DNA of 64,000 nt, taken from NCBI RefSeq assembly GCF_018802765.1, contig NZ_CP069163.1:1736001-1800000 (forward strand). Reading direction: 5' to 3'. The DNA comes from Paludibacterium sp. B53371. GTDB taxonomy: Bacteria > Pseudomonadota > Gammaproteobacteria > Burkholderiales > Chromobacteriaceae. Every line of letters starts with the position of its first letter. Position 1 is the stretch's first letter. The notes under the pieces are model-generated. The model searched no databases and was not told the DNA's origin. It was given only the letters and a program-made list of their open reading frames with translations. Shown one piece after another: positions 24,344 to 34,270 of this stretch. Both the position numbers and the translations under genes were made by a program.

Positions 24344-26626
24344 TTAGAACACGGTACCCAGCTGGAATTGCAGGCGCTGGATCTTGTCGCCCTGCTGCTT
24401 GTGCATCGGTACGGCATAGCTGAATTTCATCGGACCGACAGGCGACAGCCAGGTCAGGGCCAGACCGCCAGAGTAGCGGAAGCCGCTGCTGGCAGACACG
24501 CTGGGGTTCTTGTCATCCCACAGGGTACCGGCATCGCCGAACAGGCTCATGCGTACCGACTTGTTGTCACGCATGCCCGGGAACGGGAACAGCAGCTCGG
24601 TATTGAGCACCATCTTGCGGGTACCACCGAGGGCGTAACCATTGCTGTCTTTCGGCCCCATGCTGCCGCTGTCGAAGCCGCGCACCGATCCGATACCGCC
24701 CAGGTAGTAGTTATCGAAGAACGGAACCGTGCTGGTCTTGCCATAGCCGTTAATGGCGCCGACTTCCCCACCCAGCATCAGGGTATAGGTCTTGCTGAGC
24801 GGGAAGAACCACGACTCACTGTGTCCCAGGCGATAGTAGTTCACGTTGCCGCCAGGCAAGCCCGCATCGAACGACACATTGGCCGTGTAACCACGTGTCG
24901 GCCACAGCGCGCTGTCCCGCGTATCACGGCCCCAGCTCACCCCGCCTGACAGGGTAGTACTGTTGCTGCCGTGCTTGTTGACATAGTCAATATACTGCTG
25001 CGGACTATTGCTGAAGGTCGTGATATTGGTGACATCAAAACCCAGCGTGAAATTAACACGGTCGCGTTCGGTGACCGGCACCCCGGCCGTCACACTGGCC
25101 CCCGAACTGGTGGTCTTGTATTCCGACAGGTTGATGGTGTCCGGGTTGTACTGGCGTCGGTACACGTTATAACCCAGGCTCACCCCATCAGTGGTGTAGT
25201 ACGGGTCGGTAAACGACAGCGACAGCGTCTTGTTGACCTTGCCGGTCGAGATATTCAATGCCGCTGTCTTGCCGGAACCGAAGACATTGCTCTGCGAAAT
25301 CCCGGCCGACAGTTGCAGACCCTCACCCTGAACAAAGCCGATACCGGCACTGATGCTGCCAGTCGAGCGCTCTTTGAGACTCAGGTTCATATCAACCTGA
25401 TCGGGCACATCACCGACCGCCGGGGTTTCAATGTTGATGTCCTCGAAATAGCCGAGCAGATCAACGCGCTCCTTGCTGCGCTTGATGTTGGCGCTGTTGT
25501 AGTAAGCACCTTCCAGCTGACGCATTTCACGGCGAATCACCTCGTCACGAGATTTGGTATTGCCGGAAATATTGATACGGCGTACGTAAGTGCGACGACC
25601 CGGATCGACAAAGAACGTCAGATTGGCAATGTCATGCTCGCGATCCAGTTCAGGCACCACATTGACGTTGGCAAAGGCATAGCCATCGCGCCCCAGACGG
25701 TCGGTCAGCGCGGTGACGGTTTCATTGACTTTTTCGCGATTGAAAATCTGCCCGGTCTTGACCTGCAGCAGCGAGCGCAGCTCGGCCTCCGGCACCTTGA
25801 GGTCGCCGCCCAGCCGAAGCTCACCCAGTGTATAGCGCTTGCCTTCGGTCAGATTGATCGTCAGATAGACCGACTCCTTGTCAGCGGCAATCGCCACCTG
25901 CGTCGAGTCGATATTGAATTCGAGGTAACCCTGGTTCTGATAGAAAGCACGCAGCTTTTCCAGGTCTCCGGTCAGTTTCTGTTTCGAGTACTGGTCGTCG
26001 TGACTGATCCAGGAGGTCCAGCTGCCCGTTGTCTGGGAGAACTGATCCATCAGGGTCGAGGTGTCGAATGCCTGGTTGCCGACCAGGCGAATTTCACGAA
26101 TCTTGGCGGTAATGCCTTCGGTGATGTCGAGCGAAATCGATACCCGGTTACGATCCAGCTTGCTGATATGCGGATTGATCTCGACCGCATACTTGCCGCG
26201 GCTGTAGTACTGGCGCTTGAGTTCCTGCACGGCGCCATCCAGCAGCCCCTGATCAAACACGCGCGACTCGGCCAGACCGTTTTCCTTCAGCGCCTTCTTC
26301 AGCTGCTCCTTGTCGAACTCCTTGGAGCCGGTAATGGTGAGCTGAGCAATCACCGGGCGCTCGGCCACTTCCACCATCACGATGCCGTTCGACGACTCGA
26401 CGCGCACATCATTGAAGAAGCCGGTGGCGAACAGCGCCTTGATGGCCTCGCTGGCCTTCTGGTCCGTAAAGGTATCTCCCACCTTCAGCGGCAGATAGTT
26501 GAAGACCGTGCCGGCTTCAGTACGTTGCAGACCTTCGACCTTGATATCCTTGATGACAAACGGATCGACAGCCCAGGCAGCAGAGGACAGGCCCAACACG
26601 GCCGCCGCGACGAGTTTCAATTTCAT
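24344..26626 (-). CDS. bamA: outer membrane protein assembly factor BamA
   Basis: BamA folds and inserts beta-barrel proteins in the outer membrane. The 760-residue protein has a signal peptide (MKLKLVAAAVLGLSSAAWA), five POTRA domains (about 20-420; the first opens PFVIKDIKVEGLQRTE), and a C-terminal 16-stranded barrel with the VRGF motif in IGSVRGFDSG and the final strand ending in phenylalanine (QLGTVF). It sits between rseP and skp as in most proteobacteria. Confidence 0.98.
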   Translation of the reverse strand: MKLKLVAAAVLGLSSAAWAVDPFVIKDIKVEGLQRTEAGTVFNYLPLKVGDTFTDQKASEAIKALFATGFFNDVRVESSNGIVMVEVAERPVIAQLTITGSKEFDKEQLKKALKENGLAESRVFDQGLLDGAVQELKRQYYSRGKYAVEINPHISKLDRNRVSISLDITEGITAKIREIRLVGNQAFDTSTLMDQFSQTTGSWTSWISHDDQYSKQKLTGDLEKLRAFYQNQGYLEFNIDSTQVAIAADKESVYLTINLTEGKRYTLGELRLGGDLKVPEAELRSLLQVKTGQIFNREKVNETVTALTDRLGRDGYAFANVNVVPELDREHDIANLTFFVDPGRRTYVRRINISGNTKSRDEVIRREMRQLEGAYYNSANIKRSKERVDLLGYFEDINIETPAVGDVPDQVDMNLSLKERSTGSISAGIGFVQGEGLQLSAGISQSNVFGSGKTAALNISTGKVNKTLSLSFTDPYYTTDGVSLGYNVYRRQYNPDTINLSEYKTTSSGASVTAGVPVTERDRVNFTLGFDVTNITTFSNSPQQYIDYVNKHGSNSTTLSGGVSWGRDTRDSALWPTRGYTANVSFDAGLPGGNVNYYRLGHSESWFFPLSKTYTLMLGGEVGAINGYGKTSTVPFFDNYYLGGIGSVRGFDSGSMGPKDSNGYALGGTRKMVLNTELLFPFPGMRDNKSVRMSLFGDAGTLWDDKNPSVSASSGFRYSGGLALTWLSPVGPMKFSYAVPMHKQQGDKIQRLQFQLGTVF

Positions 26627-26635
26627 AGGATCTTT

Positions 26636-27982
26636 TTAACCCCCAAAAAGGCGGCTGATATCGTTTAGCATTGCAAAGGCCATCAGAGCAAACAGCATCG
26701 CAAACCCGACACGCTGTCCGAGCAGTTGCACCCGCTCGCTCAATGGCCTCCCCCTGACAAGCTCCGCCGTATAATACATTAAGTGCCCGCCATCCAGAAC
26801 CGGTATCGGAAGCAAATTAAGTATCCCGATACTGACACTGATCAGCGCCAGAAACTCCAGATAGGCCACCAGCCCTTCGCGGGCGCTCTGGCCGGCAGCA
26901 CGCGCGATGACCAGCGGGCCGCTCAAGTTATCCACGGAAGCCGTCCCCGCCAGCATGCGCCCCATGAATTTCACGCTCATCCAGCTGGTATCGAACGTTT
27001 TGGCCAGTGCGGCGCCGACAGCCTCCCCCCCGGCAAAATGCCGGGTAAACTGCAAGCTTCTGACCCAGCCGGCATCGACACGCGGACTCAGTCCCGCATG
27101 GCCGACAAACCCTTCGCCGCTGTCGACAGAGGCAGGGCGCAACACCAGAGTCAGTGGTTTGCCATCCCGCAGCAAACCGACATTCAGTGCCTTGCCCGGA
27201 TTATCGCGGATGACCGTCACCCACGACTGCCAGTCCGTGAGCGCGCGACCATCGACCGTTTGCAGGACATCCCCGACACGGAAACCGGCGCGCTGCGCCA
27301 CATCGCCTTCAACGAGGGCGCCGACCACCGGCAGATAACGCGCCGGCAGAATACCGATATCGCCAGACTCGAACGCCGCAGCGAACTGTGCCGCAAAACG
27401 GGGTACATCCACCCGGCGTACCGCCTCGCCCTGCCCGGTCTGCACGCGGACATCCAGCGCTGCACTGCGACCAGCCAGTTGATCCAGCAGGGCCAGGCGA
27501 GCCCCCTGCCAGTCATCGACGGCCTGATTACCCACCGCCAGCAGGCGATCTCCCGGCACGAAACCGGCACTGGCGGCGGGAGAGCCGTTCACCACCGTCC
27601 CCACCCAGGGGTGCAGCTGTACCACGCCATGCACCATGACAGCCCAGTACAGCAGGAAAGCCAGCAGCAGGTTGGCCAGCGGGCCCGCGACCACAATGGC
27701 CATTCGCTTCAGGACATGCTGAGCATTGAAACTGTGCGGACGCTCCGCCTCGGTCACCGCCATTTCCCGCTCGTCCAGCATGCGCACATAGCCGCCGAGC
27801 GGAATCGGGCAGATCGTCCACTCGGTGTCGAACATGCGCCAGGACAGCAGGGGTTTGCCAAAACCGATGGAGAAACGCAGCACCTTGACGCCAAACAGCT
27901 TGGCGACGAGATAGTGGCCAAATTCGTGGAAGGTCACCAGGGCGCCGATGGCAACCAGAAAGGCAATAAATGTAATCATCAA
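26636..27982 (-). CDS. rseP: site-2 intramembrane protease RseP
   Basis: RseP cleaves membrane proteins such as the anti-sigma factor RseA during envelope stress and clears signal peptide remnants. The 448-residue protein has the zinc motif HEFGH near residue 20 in TM1, two PDZ-like domains (about 110-290; GFVPGDRLLAVG and GFRVGDVLQTVD), and the third ligand motif LLPIPVLDGGH near 400. It overlaps the dxr stop by four bases (ATGA). Confidence 0.98.
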   Translation of the reverse strand: MMITFIAFLVAIGALVTFHEFGHYLVAKLFGVKVLRFSIGFGKPLLSWRMFDTEWTICPIPLGGYVRMLDEREMAVTEAERPHSFNAQHVLKRMAIVVAGPLANLLLAFLLYWAVMVHGVVQLHPWVGTVVNGSPAASAGFVPGDRLLAVGNQAVDDWQGARLALLDQLAGRSAALDVRVQTGQGEAVRRVDVPRFAAQFAAAFESGDIGILPARYLPVVGALVEGDVAQRAGFRVGDVLQTVDGRALTDWQSWVTVIRDNPGKALNVGLLRDGKPLTLVLRPASVDSGEGFVGHAGLSPRVDAGWVRSLQFTRHFAGGEAVGAALAKTFDTSWMSVKFMGRMLAGTASVDNLSGPLVIARAAGQSAREGLVAYLEFLALISVSIGILNLLPIPVLDGGHLMYYTAELVRGRPLSERVQLLGQRVGFAMLFALMAFAMLNDISRLFGG

Positions 27983-29160
27983 ACCCCAATCTGTGACAAA
28001 ACAAATGCCCGTGTCGCCTGATCCTTGTCGAGCAGCTCGGCAAGGGTATGGCTGGCGGAAAGATCCAGACGGCTCAGCGCGGCATCGACCAGCGCCGGAA
28101 TATCCACGAAGCGGGCACGCCCGTCGAGGAAGGCGGCCACGGCCACCTCATTGGCGGCATTCAGCACCGCCGGGGCGTCACCGCCGGTTCGCAGGGCCGC
28201 AAAAGCCAGCGACAGACAGGGAAAACGCGCCAGGTCGGGCTGCTCGAAGGTCAGCGCCGAGAGCGCACGAAAATCCAGCGGCGGCACCCCGGCATCCATC
28301 CGGCCAGGCCAGGCCAGGGCACAGGCGATCGGGGTACGCATGTCGGGCGAACCGAGCTGTGCCATCACCGAGCCATCGCGATACTGCACCATCGAGTGGA
28401 TCACGCTTTGCGGATGAATGACCACCTCGATGCGATCCACCGGGGCATTAAACAGCCAGTGGGCCTCAATCACCTCAAGCCCCTTGTTCATCAGCGAGGC
28501 AGAGTCCACTGATATCTTGCGCCCCATCTCCCAGTTGGGGTGACGGCAGGCGTCCTGCGGGGTGATCTCGGAGAAAGTGGCCGCGTCGCGGGTGCGAAAG
28601 GGACCGCCGGAGGCGGTCAAAATGATCTTGCTGACACCGGCCGCATCCAGATCACCGCACCAATGCCCCGGCAACGACTGGAAAATGGCGCTGTGCTCAC
28701 TATCGACCGGCAGCAATGTGGCGCCACCCGAGGTGACCGCCTGCATGAAAAGGCGACCGGCCACCACCAGGGCTTCCTTGTTGGCCAGCAGCACGCGTTT
28801 GCCTGCCTGTGCGGCAGCCAGCGCCGAGGGCAGCCCTGCTGCCCCGACAATCGCCGCCATGACGACATCGACCTCAGGCAGCTGAACCGCATCGACCAGC
28901 GCTTGGGCGCCATGGCCAACCTCAATGCCCGGAATACCCTGCTCCTGCAGCAACTGGCGCAGCCGGACGGCACTGGCCTCATCGGCCATGATAGCCAGCC
29001 GTGGCAGAAACTGGCGGCACTGCTGCAGCATACGCTCAACCTGCTGGTTGCCGGTCAGCACCACCACCCGGTAGGTTTCAGGGTGGCGAGCCAGCACGTC
29101 CAGCGTATTGACGCCAATACTGCCCGTTGCACCAAGTACGGCAATACCTTGAGGTTTCAT
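27979..29160 (-). CDS. dxr: 1-deoxy-D-xylulose 5-phosphate reductoisomerase
   Basis: Dxr makes 2-C-methylerythritol 4-phosphate, the committed step of non-mevalonate isoprenoid synthesis. The 393-residue protein starts IAVLGATGSIGVNTLDVL (NADPH site), and has LLPVDSEHSAIFQ (metal and substrate site), SVDSASLMNKGLEVIEAHWLF and HPQSVIHSMVQY. Placement between cdsA and rseP is standard. Gap to cdsA is 80 bases. Confidence 0.98.
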   Translation of the reverse strand: MKPQGIAVLGATGSIGVNTLDVLARHPETYRVVVLTGNQQVERMLQQCRQFLPRLAIMADEASAVRLRQLLQEQGIPGIEVGHGAQALVDAVQLPEVDVVMAAIVGAAGLPSALAAAQAGKRVLLANKEALVVAGRLFMQAVTSGGATLLPVDSEHSAIFQSLPGHWCGDLDAAGVSKIILTASGGPFRTRDAATFSEITPQDACRHPNWEMGRKISVDSASLMNKGLEVIEAHWLFNAPVDRIEVVIHPQSVIHSMVQYRDGSVMAQLGSPDMRTPIACALAWPGRMDAGVPPLDFRALSALTFEQPDLARFPCLSLAFAALRTGGDAPAVLNAANEVAVAAFLDGRARFVDIPALVDAALSRLDLSASHTLAELLDKDQATRAFVLSQIGV

Positions 29161-29240
29161 CTATCGAACTCGGGAATCATCGTAGTACCGCACGCCACGC
29201 GTACGGCAAGAAGCGGATCAGGCGGCAGGGCCGCCGACCC

Positions 29241-30047
29241 TTACCACCCGGCCAGAACCCGCAGGGCGTTACTGACGGCCAGCACGGCCACCAGGCTGTC
29301 AATCCGGTCATACACCCCGCCGTGGCCGGGCAACAGCGCACTGCTGTCCTTCATCCCCGCCCCGCGCTTGAACCAGGACTCGAGCAGGTCGCCACACACG
29401 CTCACCAGGGTCAGCGGCAGGGCCAGCAGCAGCAGGCCGAGGGACGACAGCGGCAACAACATCCAGCCGGCCTGACCGACCCAGACGGCAAACAGCGCCA
29501 CAGCGACCAGGGCACCCAGCACCCCTTCCCGGCTCTTGCCGGGACTGATGGCCGGGGCCAGCTTGTGGCGCCCGAAAGCCTTGCCGGCAAAGTAGGCTGC
29601 CACGTCAGCCACCCAGACCAGGGCCATGATCGCCAGCAACTGGCGGCCATGCGCCAGATCGGCGACCGCACGCCAGTTCACCATGGCAAACCAGGCGGGG
29701 AACATCAGCAGCCAGCCCAGCACACCAGCGGCCAGTCCCTTGGGCAAGGCCCAGCGACGGCGCAACCACAGCGGCACCAGCAACAGCCAGAAGACCAGCA
29801 CCAGTCCGTGCATGGCGACCGGCATCTCCCAGTGACGCCAGCCAATCAACCCCGCCAGCAGGGCGGAAATGATCAGGTAGAGGGCATTGTCACGCGGGCT
29901 GAAACCGGCCATGCGGGCAAATTCCCACAGGGCCAGCCCGCAGACCAGGGCGGAAAAACCCTGCCATTGCAGGGTCGGAAAGCCAAACAGCGCGGCGAGC
30001 ATCAACGGCAACAGGACCAGGGCTGTGAGGATACGGGTTTTAAGCAT
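29241..30047 (-). CDS. cdsA: phosphatidate cytidylyltransferase
   Basis: CdsA makes CDP-diacylglycerol for phospholipid synthesis in the inner membrane. The 268-residue protein has about seven hydrophobic segments and the family signature near its end, SVCGDLLESWFKRGAGMKDS followed by LLPGHGGVYDRID. It starts two bases after the uppS stop. Confidence 0.97.
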   Translation of the reverse strand: MLKTRILTALVLLPLMLAALFGFPTLQWQGFSALVCGLALWEFARMAGFSPRDNALYLIISALLAGLIGWRHWEMPVAMHGLVLVFWLLLVPLWLRRRWALPKGLAAGVLGWLLMFPAWFAMVNWRAVADLAHGRQLLAIMALVWVADVAAYFAGKAFGRHKLAPAISPGKSREGVLGALVAVALFAVWVGQAGWMLLPLSSLGLLLLALPLTLVSVCGDLLESWFKRGAGMKDSSALLPGHGGVYDRIDSLVAVLAVSNALRVLAGW

Positions 30048-30049
30048 GT

Positions 30050-30805
30050 TCAGCCCCGACGCCGGGCCTCGGGAAGTTGTTCACTGGTCTGACCGAAGCG
30101 ACGCTCGCGTTCACGATAGGACACAATCGCCCGGTCCAGAGCACCTGCATCGAAGTCAGGCCAGAGTTCATCAGTAAAGTACAGTTCGGCATAGGCCAGT
30201 TGCCAGATCAGGAAATTGCTGATCCGCTGCTCGCCGCCCGTACGGATGAACAGGTCGGGCTCCGGCGCGTAAGACATGGCCAGACGCGAGGCCAGCGCCG
30301 CTTCGTCAATCTGGGTCACGCCATCGGCCACCAGGGCATTGGCTGCCTGCAGTACATCCCAGCGCCCGCCGTAATCGGCCGCAATGGTCAGCACCAGCCC
30401 GGTATTCGCCGCCGTGCGCGTCTCGGCGGCGGCAATGCGTTCAACCAGCGATGGCGCGAAGCGCTCGCGATTGCCGACGACCCGCAGACGTATGTTGTTG
30501 TCCTGCAGCCGCTCGACTTCGCTCTCCAGCGCCCGCAGAAACAGCTCCATCAGGAAGGACACTTCATCTTGCGGCCGGCGCCAGTTTTCGGTGGAAAACG
30601 CGAACAGCGTCAGGTATTCGACACCCAGCTTGCGGCAGGCGGTGACGATGTTGCGTGCGGCATCCAGGCCTCGCTTGTGGCCCGCCACGCGCGGCAGCAG
30701 GCGCTTCTTGGCCCAGCGCCCATTGCCATCCATGATGATGGCAATGTGACGCGGCACCACCGGGGCATCCGGCACCACCTGGGTCGAACTTCCAAACAGG
30801 GCCAC
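30050..30805 (-). CDS. uppS: undecaprenyl diphosphate synthase (cis-prenyltransferase)
   Basis: UppS builds the C55 lipid carrier for peptidoglycan and O-antigen. The 251-residue protein has [13 protein letters not shown] with the catalytic Asp near residue 26, the [11 protein letters not shown] motif, and [18 protein letters not shown] near 205. It sits between frr and cdsA with gaps of two to three bases, so translation is probably continuous. Confidence 0.98.
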   Translation of the reverse strand: MALFGSSTQVVPDAPVVPRHIAIIMDGNGRWAKKRLLPRVAGHKRGLDAARNIVTACRKLGVEYLTLFAFSTENWRRPQDEVSFLMELFLRALESEVERLQDNNIRLRVVGNRERFAPSLVERIAAAETRTAANTGLVLTIAADYGGRWDVLQAANALVADGVTQIDEAALASRLAMSYAPEPDLFIRTGGEQRISNFLIWQLAYAELYFTDELWPDFDAGALDRAIVSYRERERRFGQTSEQLPEARRRG

Positions 30806-30808
30806 GCT

Positions 30809-31366
30809 TTATACCGCCATCAGCTCGGATTCCTTGACCGACAGGGCCTTGTCGATCTCGGCCACATACTTGTCAGTGAGCTTCTGGATGTCATCCTGGC
30901 CACGGCGCTCGTCATCTTCGGTGATGTCCTTGTCCTTGAGCAGGGTCTTGAATTCGTTATTGGCATCGCGACGCACGTTGCGCACGGCAACGCGGGCATT
31001 CTCCGCCTCGGCGCGCACGACCTTGATCAGATCGCGGCGGCGTTCTTCGGTCAGCATCGGCATCGGCACGCGGATGATCTCGCCCATGGCCGCCGGGTTC
31101 AGGCCCAGATCGGAATCACGGATGGCCTTCTCCACCTTGGCCAGCATGGGCTTTTCCCACGGCTGCACGCCAATGGTGCGGGCATCGATCAGGGTGACGC
31201 TGGCAACCTGGTTGATCGGGGTGTCGTTACCGTAATAATCCACCATGATGTGATCAAGAATGCCGGTATGCGCACGGCCGGTACGCACTTTGGCCAGATC
31301 GTGTTTGAAGGCTTCCAGAGACTTCTGCATCTTCTGCTCGGCCGATTTCTTGACTTCGTTAATCAT
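30809..31366 (-). CDS. frr: ribosome recycling factor
   Basis: RRF splits post-termination ribosomes with EF-G. The 185-residue length is standard. It opens [18 protein letters not shown], has the [13 protein letters not shown] signature and closes with the [18 protein letters not shown] helix. The start is at 31366; an upstream in-frame extension lies across the pyrH-frr hairpin and is not conserved. Confidence 0.99.
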   Translation of the reverse strand: MINEVKKSAEQKMQKSLEAFKHDLAKVRTGRAHTGILDHIMVDYYGNDTPINQVASVTLIDARTIGVQPWEKPMLAKVEKAIRDSDLGLNPAAMGEIIRVPMPMLTEERRRDLIKVVRAEAENARVAVRNVRRDANNEFKTLLKDKDITEDDERRGQDDIQKLTDKYVAEIDKALSVKESELMAV

Positions 31367-31390
31367 GCTGACTCCAACAGTGAAACTGGG

Positions 31391-31426
31391 AAAAACAAAG
31401 CGGAAGCGGCAGAGCGCCGATTCCGC
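31391..31426 (-). terminator. intrinsic terminator between pyrH and frr
   Basis: In the message GCGGAA-T-CGGC pairs with GCCG-C-TTCCGC around a five-base loop and is followed by TTTGTTTTT (31391-31399 as A-rich on the plus strand). It sits in the 74-base pyrH-frr gap and probably stops a fraction of pyrH transcripts. Confidence 0.65.
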
Positions 31427-31440
31427 CCGATCATCATTAT

Positions 31441-32166
31441 TCAAGCTTGGCAGTGTACCAGCGTGCCTTCATCTTCGCCAAGCACGACACGCTTCAGCGC
31501 ACCATCCTTAAAGATGCTGAATACCTTGATATCCAGGTGCTGATCACGGCACAGCGCAAACGCCGTGGCGTCCATGACCTTCAGATTGCGCGAAATGGCT
31601 TCATCGAAGGTCAGCGAGGCATAACGGGTCGCCGCCGGATCCTTCTTGGGGTCGGCCGTATAGACACCATCCACCTTGGTGGCCTTCAGCATGATGTCGA
31701 CATTCATTTCCATGCCGCGCAGTGCTGCCGCCGTGTCGGTAGTAAAGAAAGGATTACCGGTACCGGCAGCAAAAATCACGATCTTGCCCTCTTCCAGATA
31801 CTGCATCGCCTTGCCGCGCACATACGGTTCGGCAATCTGCTGCATGGTCAGCGCGGACTGCACGCGCGCCACCAGACCTACGCGCGTCATGGCATCCTTC
31901 AGTGCCAGGGCATTCATGACCGTGGCCATCATGCCCATATAATCCGCCGTGGCACGATCCATGCCGGCGGCTGCCGGCGCCACGCCACGGAAGATATTGC
32001 CGCCACCGATCACAATGCCGATCTGCACGCCCAGCTCGGCCACCTCCTTGATTTGCTGCACGATCTGCTCGATCGTGGGCCGGTTGATGCCATAGCTGTC
32101 ATCGCCCATCAGGGCTTCACCGGATAATTTCAACAGAATGCGTTTGAAGGCGGGAACTTGGCTCAT
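31441..32166 (-). CDS. pyrH: UMP kinase
   Basis: PyrH phosphorylates UMP to UDP as a hexamer. The 241-residue protein has [28 protein letters not shown], and [31 protein letters not shown] is taken as start at 32166; the preceding sixteen in-frame codons come from the tsf-pyrH gap. The gene lies between tsf and frr, the usual betaproteobacterial order. Confidence 0.98.
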   Translation of the reverse strand: MSQVPAFKRILLKLSGEALMGDDSYGINRPTIEQIVQQIKEVAELGVQIGIVIGGGNIFRGVAPAAAGMDRATADYMGMMATVMNALALKDAMTRVGLVARVQSALTMQQIAEPYVRGKAMQYLEEGKIVIFAAGTGNPFFTTDTAAALRGMEMNVDIMLKATKVDGVYTADPKKDPAATRYASLTFDEAISRNLKVMDATAFALCRDQHLDIKVFSIFKDGALKRVVLGEDEGTLVHCQA

Positions 32167-32212
32167 TGCGGAGACCTCGGTAGTGATTTTTGTTAAACAG
32201 GCTTCGCCTGAC

Positions 32213-32241
32213 AAAACGGCACCCTGAAGCAGGGTGCCGTC
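32213..32241 (-). terminator. terminator or attenuator after tsf
   Basis: ACGGCACCCT and AGGGTGCCGT form a perfect 10-bp stem with loop GCTTC in the minus-strand message, followed by TTTG. It lies 26 bases after the tsf stop and 47 before the pyrH start. Part of the rpsB-tsf transcripts probably end here. Confidence 0.7.
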
Positions 32242-32267
32242 GTTGTGCCAACTACGAAATGCGAAAA

Positions 32268-33134
32268 TCAGATCTTGGCAGCGGCGGCCACTTCGGCAGC
32301 GTAGTCCACAACCTTCTTCTCGATGCCTTCGCCGACCACGAACATGGCGAACGCCTTGACGCTGGCGCTCTTTTCAGCGAGCAGCTTCTCGACGGTCTGA
32401 TCCGGGTTCTTGACGAACGGCTGACCCAGCAGGGTCACTTCAGCCAGATACTTGGTCACACGGCCTTCAACCATCTTGGCCACGATATCGGCCGGCTTGC
32501 CGCTTTGGGCTGCCTGCTCGGTATAGATGCGACGTTCGGTTTCCAGGGTCTCGGCCGGAACCTGATCCTTGGAAACGCAGATCGGCTTGGAGGCAGCAAC
32601 ATGCATGGCGATGTCGCGACCCAGCTGGTCTTCACCAACGAAGTCAACGATCACGCCGATCTTGCTGCCGTGCAGGTAGGTAGCGATCTTGCCGGCGGTT
32701 TCGTAGCGAACGAAACGGCGAACCGACATGTTCTCGCCCAGCTTGGCGATAGCCGCCTTGCGGATTTCTTCAACCGACTGGCCACCGACAACCACGGCGC
32801 CCAGCGCTTCGACGTCAGCCGGATTGGCCTTGACGACCGCTTCGGCAGCAGCCTTGGCAAACGCCAGGAAGGTTTCATCCTTGGCCACGAAGTCGGTTTC
32901 GCAGTTGACTTCAACCATGGCACCAACGGTGCCTTCGGTGAAGGTGGAGATCACACCTTCGGCAGCAGTACGGCCAGCCAGCTTGGCAGCCTTGCCGCCG
33001 GACTTGATGCGCAGGATTTCTTCGGCGCGCTTCAGGTCGCCCTCGGCTTCAACCAGTGCCTTTTTGCATTCCATCATACCCATGCCGGTCGAGGCGCGGA
33101 GGTCGGCGACCATCTTTGCGGTAATTTCCGCCAT
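32268..33134 (-). CDS. tsf: translation elongation factor Ts
   Basis: EF-Ts recharges EF-Tu by nucleotide exchange. The 288-residue protein opens [20 protein letters not shown] and continues [13 protein letters not shown], both diagnostic, and has the TDFVAKDE motif near residue 80. It follows rpsB by 79 bases across a terminator-like hairpin. Confidence 0.99.
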   Translation of the reverse strand: MAEITAKMVADLRASTGMGMMECKKALVEAEGDLKRAEEILRIKSGGKAAKLAGRTAAEGVISTFTEGTVGAMVEVNCETDFVAKDETFLAFAKAAAEAVVKANPADVEALGAVVVGGQSVEEIRKAAIAKLGENMSVRRFVRYETAGKIATYLHGSKIGVIVDFVGEDQLGRDIAMHVAASKPICVSKDQVPAETLETERRIYTEQAAQSGKPADIVAKMVEGRVTKYLAEVTLLGQPFVKNPDQTVEKLLAEKSASVKAFAMFVVGEGIEKKVVDYAAEVAAAAKI

Positions 33135-33177
33135 GCTAGAAACTCCTTAAAATTTTCCGTTACGTGAAGCTCAGGCC

Positions 33178-33201
33178 AAAAAAAGGGGCTGGCGCCCCTT
33201 T
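33178..33201 (-). terminator. terminator-like hairpin between rpsB and tsf
   Basis: In the message AAAGGGGC pairs with GCCCCTTT around GCCA, then a run of T follows. It starts 13 bases after the rpsB stop. A leaky hairpin here would lower tsf relative to rpsB, as seen in E. coli. Confidence 0.75.
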
Positions 33202-33213
33202 CATGCCTCGACC

Positions 33214-33942
33214 TTACTCGGCCGCTGCCGGTTCGGCAGCAACGATTTCCTGGATCGACTGGGCACGGCCTTCCAGCACGGCGTCAGCGATACCACGAGC
33301 GTACAGGCGGATAGCGCGACTGGAGTCATCGTTACCCGGCACGACATAGTCGATGCCTTCCGGCGAGTTGTTGGTATCAACAACGCCAATGACCGGGATA
33401 CCCAGCTTCTTGGCTTCGACGATGGCGCCCTTCTGATAACCGGTGTCGATCACGAAGATCGCGTCCGGCAGGCCCTTCATGTCCTTGATACCGCCGAGCG
33501 AACGCTCCAGCTTGGCCACTTCGCGCTCCAGATCCAACAGTTCCTTCTTGTTGTAACCGGTTTCGCCAGCGCCTTCGAGTACGGCGCGCTTGTCTTCCAG
33601 TCGCTTGATGGACTGCTTGACGGTCTTGTAGTTGGTCAGCATGCCGCCGAGCCAGCGATGGTCGACGAACGGCATACCGCAACGGGTTGCTTCTTCACGG
33701 ACGATCTCACGCGCCTGACGCTTGGTGCCTACGAACAGGACAGTACCCTTGTTGCCGGCCAGACGACGCACATATTCCTGGGCTTCCACGAACATCGGAA
33801 GGGTCTTTTCCAGGTTGATGATGTGAATCTTGTTGCGGCTGCCAAAGATGAACTGCGACATCTTCGGGTTCCAGAAACGGGTCTGGTGGCCGAAGTGAAC
33901 GCCGGCTTCCAGCATTTGACGCATGGTAACGTTGGTGGACAT
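33214..33942 (-). CDS. rpsB: 30S ribosomal protein S2
   Basis: S2 is the last large protein to join the 30S subunit. The 242-residue protein opens [20 protein letters not shown] and includes [30 protein letters not shown] and the C-terminal [23 protein letters not shown] lies before the start at 33942. Its leader is long and folded, and the promoter lies about 120 bases upstream. Confidence 0.99.
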   Translation of the reverse strand: MSTNVTMRQMLEAGVHFGHQTRFWNPKMSQFIFGSRNKIHIINLEKTLPMFVEAQEYVRRLAGNKGTVLFVGTKRQAREIVREEATRCGMPFVDHRWLGGMLTNYKTVKQSIKRLEDKRAVLEGAGETGYNKKELLDLEREVAKLERSLGGIKDMKGLPDAIFVIDTGYQKGAIVEAKKLGIPVIGVVDTNNSPEGIDYVVPGNDDSSRAIRLYARGIADAVLEGRAQSIQEIVAAEPAAAE

Positions 33943-33970
33943 ACAAAAACTCCTTAAAGGGTTAGGCCTC

Positions 33971-34052
33971 CATCCGCGCAGACAACCCCTGCATCATGCA
34001 GCAGGCACCCTTTGGCGCGGATGTGCGTTATTTTCCCCCGAAAAATGGGGGA
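33971..34052 (-). promoter_or_regulatory. structured rpsB 5' leader
   Basis: Three nested or adjacent stems are visible in the leader. CATCCGCGC (33971-33979) pairs with GCGCGGATG (34015-34023); inside this lies CTGCATCATGCAG (33989-34001), a near-perfect hairpin; and CCCCC/GGGGG around an A-rich loop forms a third stem near 34034-34050. E. coli rpsB is repressed by S2 binding to its leader; a similar role here is inferred. Confidence 0.5.
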
Positions 34053-34058
34053 CGCGGG

Positions 34059-34088
34059 ATTTTATCACCCCGCATAAGACAAACTCAA
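34059..34088 (-). promoter_or_regulatory. probable rpsB promoter
   Basis: On the minus strand TTGAGT (34083-34088) and TAAAAT (34059-34064) are spaced by 18 bases, four of six and five of six matches to sigma70 boxes. Transcription would start near 34052 and include the folded leader. It overlaps the end of the 61-residue gene upstream. Confidence 0.5.
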
Positions 34089-34270
34089 GCTTTTACCCGT
34101 TTTTCCAGACGGGCCAGACGCATTCTGCGCCGACGCCGCAACACCCACCCCATGCCCAGCACCGGCAGCACCCCCAGAAAAAACAACACCGACACCGTCG
34201 CCACCATCGTGGTTTGCGCAACGGCGAAAATCACGATCACATACAGCCAGGCCAACAAAACAACGACCAT
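34085..34270 (-). CDS. small membrane protein upstream of rpsB
   Basis: A 61-residue protein with two close hydrophobic stretches (MVVVLLAWLYVIVIFAVAQ and VATVSVLFFLGVLPVLGMG) and a strongly basic tail (RRRRRMRLARLEKRVKA), so N- and C-termini are probably cytoplasmic. GGGGGTG lies three bases before the ATG. I do not know its function. The clear two-helix design argues for a real gene; the rpsB promoter overlaps its last codons. Confidence 0.6.
   Translation of the reverse strand: MVVVLLAWLYVIVIFAVAQTTMVATVSVLFFLGVLPVLGMGWVLRRRRRMRLARLEKRVKA

Noticed and set aside
24971-26668. 565-codon plus-strand frame opposite bamA
   Set aside because: GC-rich antisense shadow of bamA; composition is rich in His/Gln/Arg as expected for a shadow.
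30077-31543. 488-codon plus-strand frame opposite uppS and frr
   Set aside because: It spans several proven genes on the other strand without motifs of its own.
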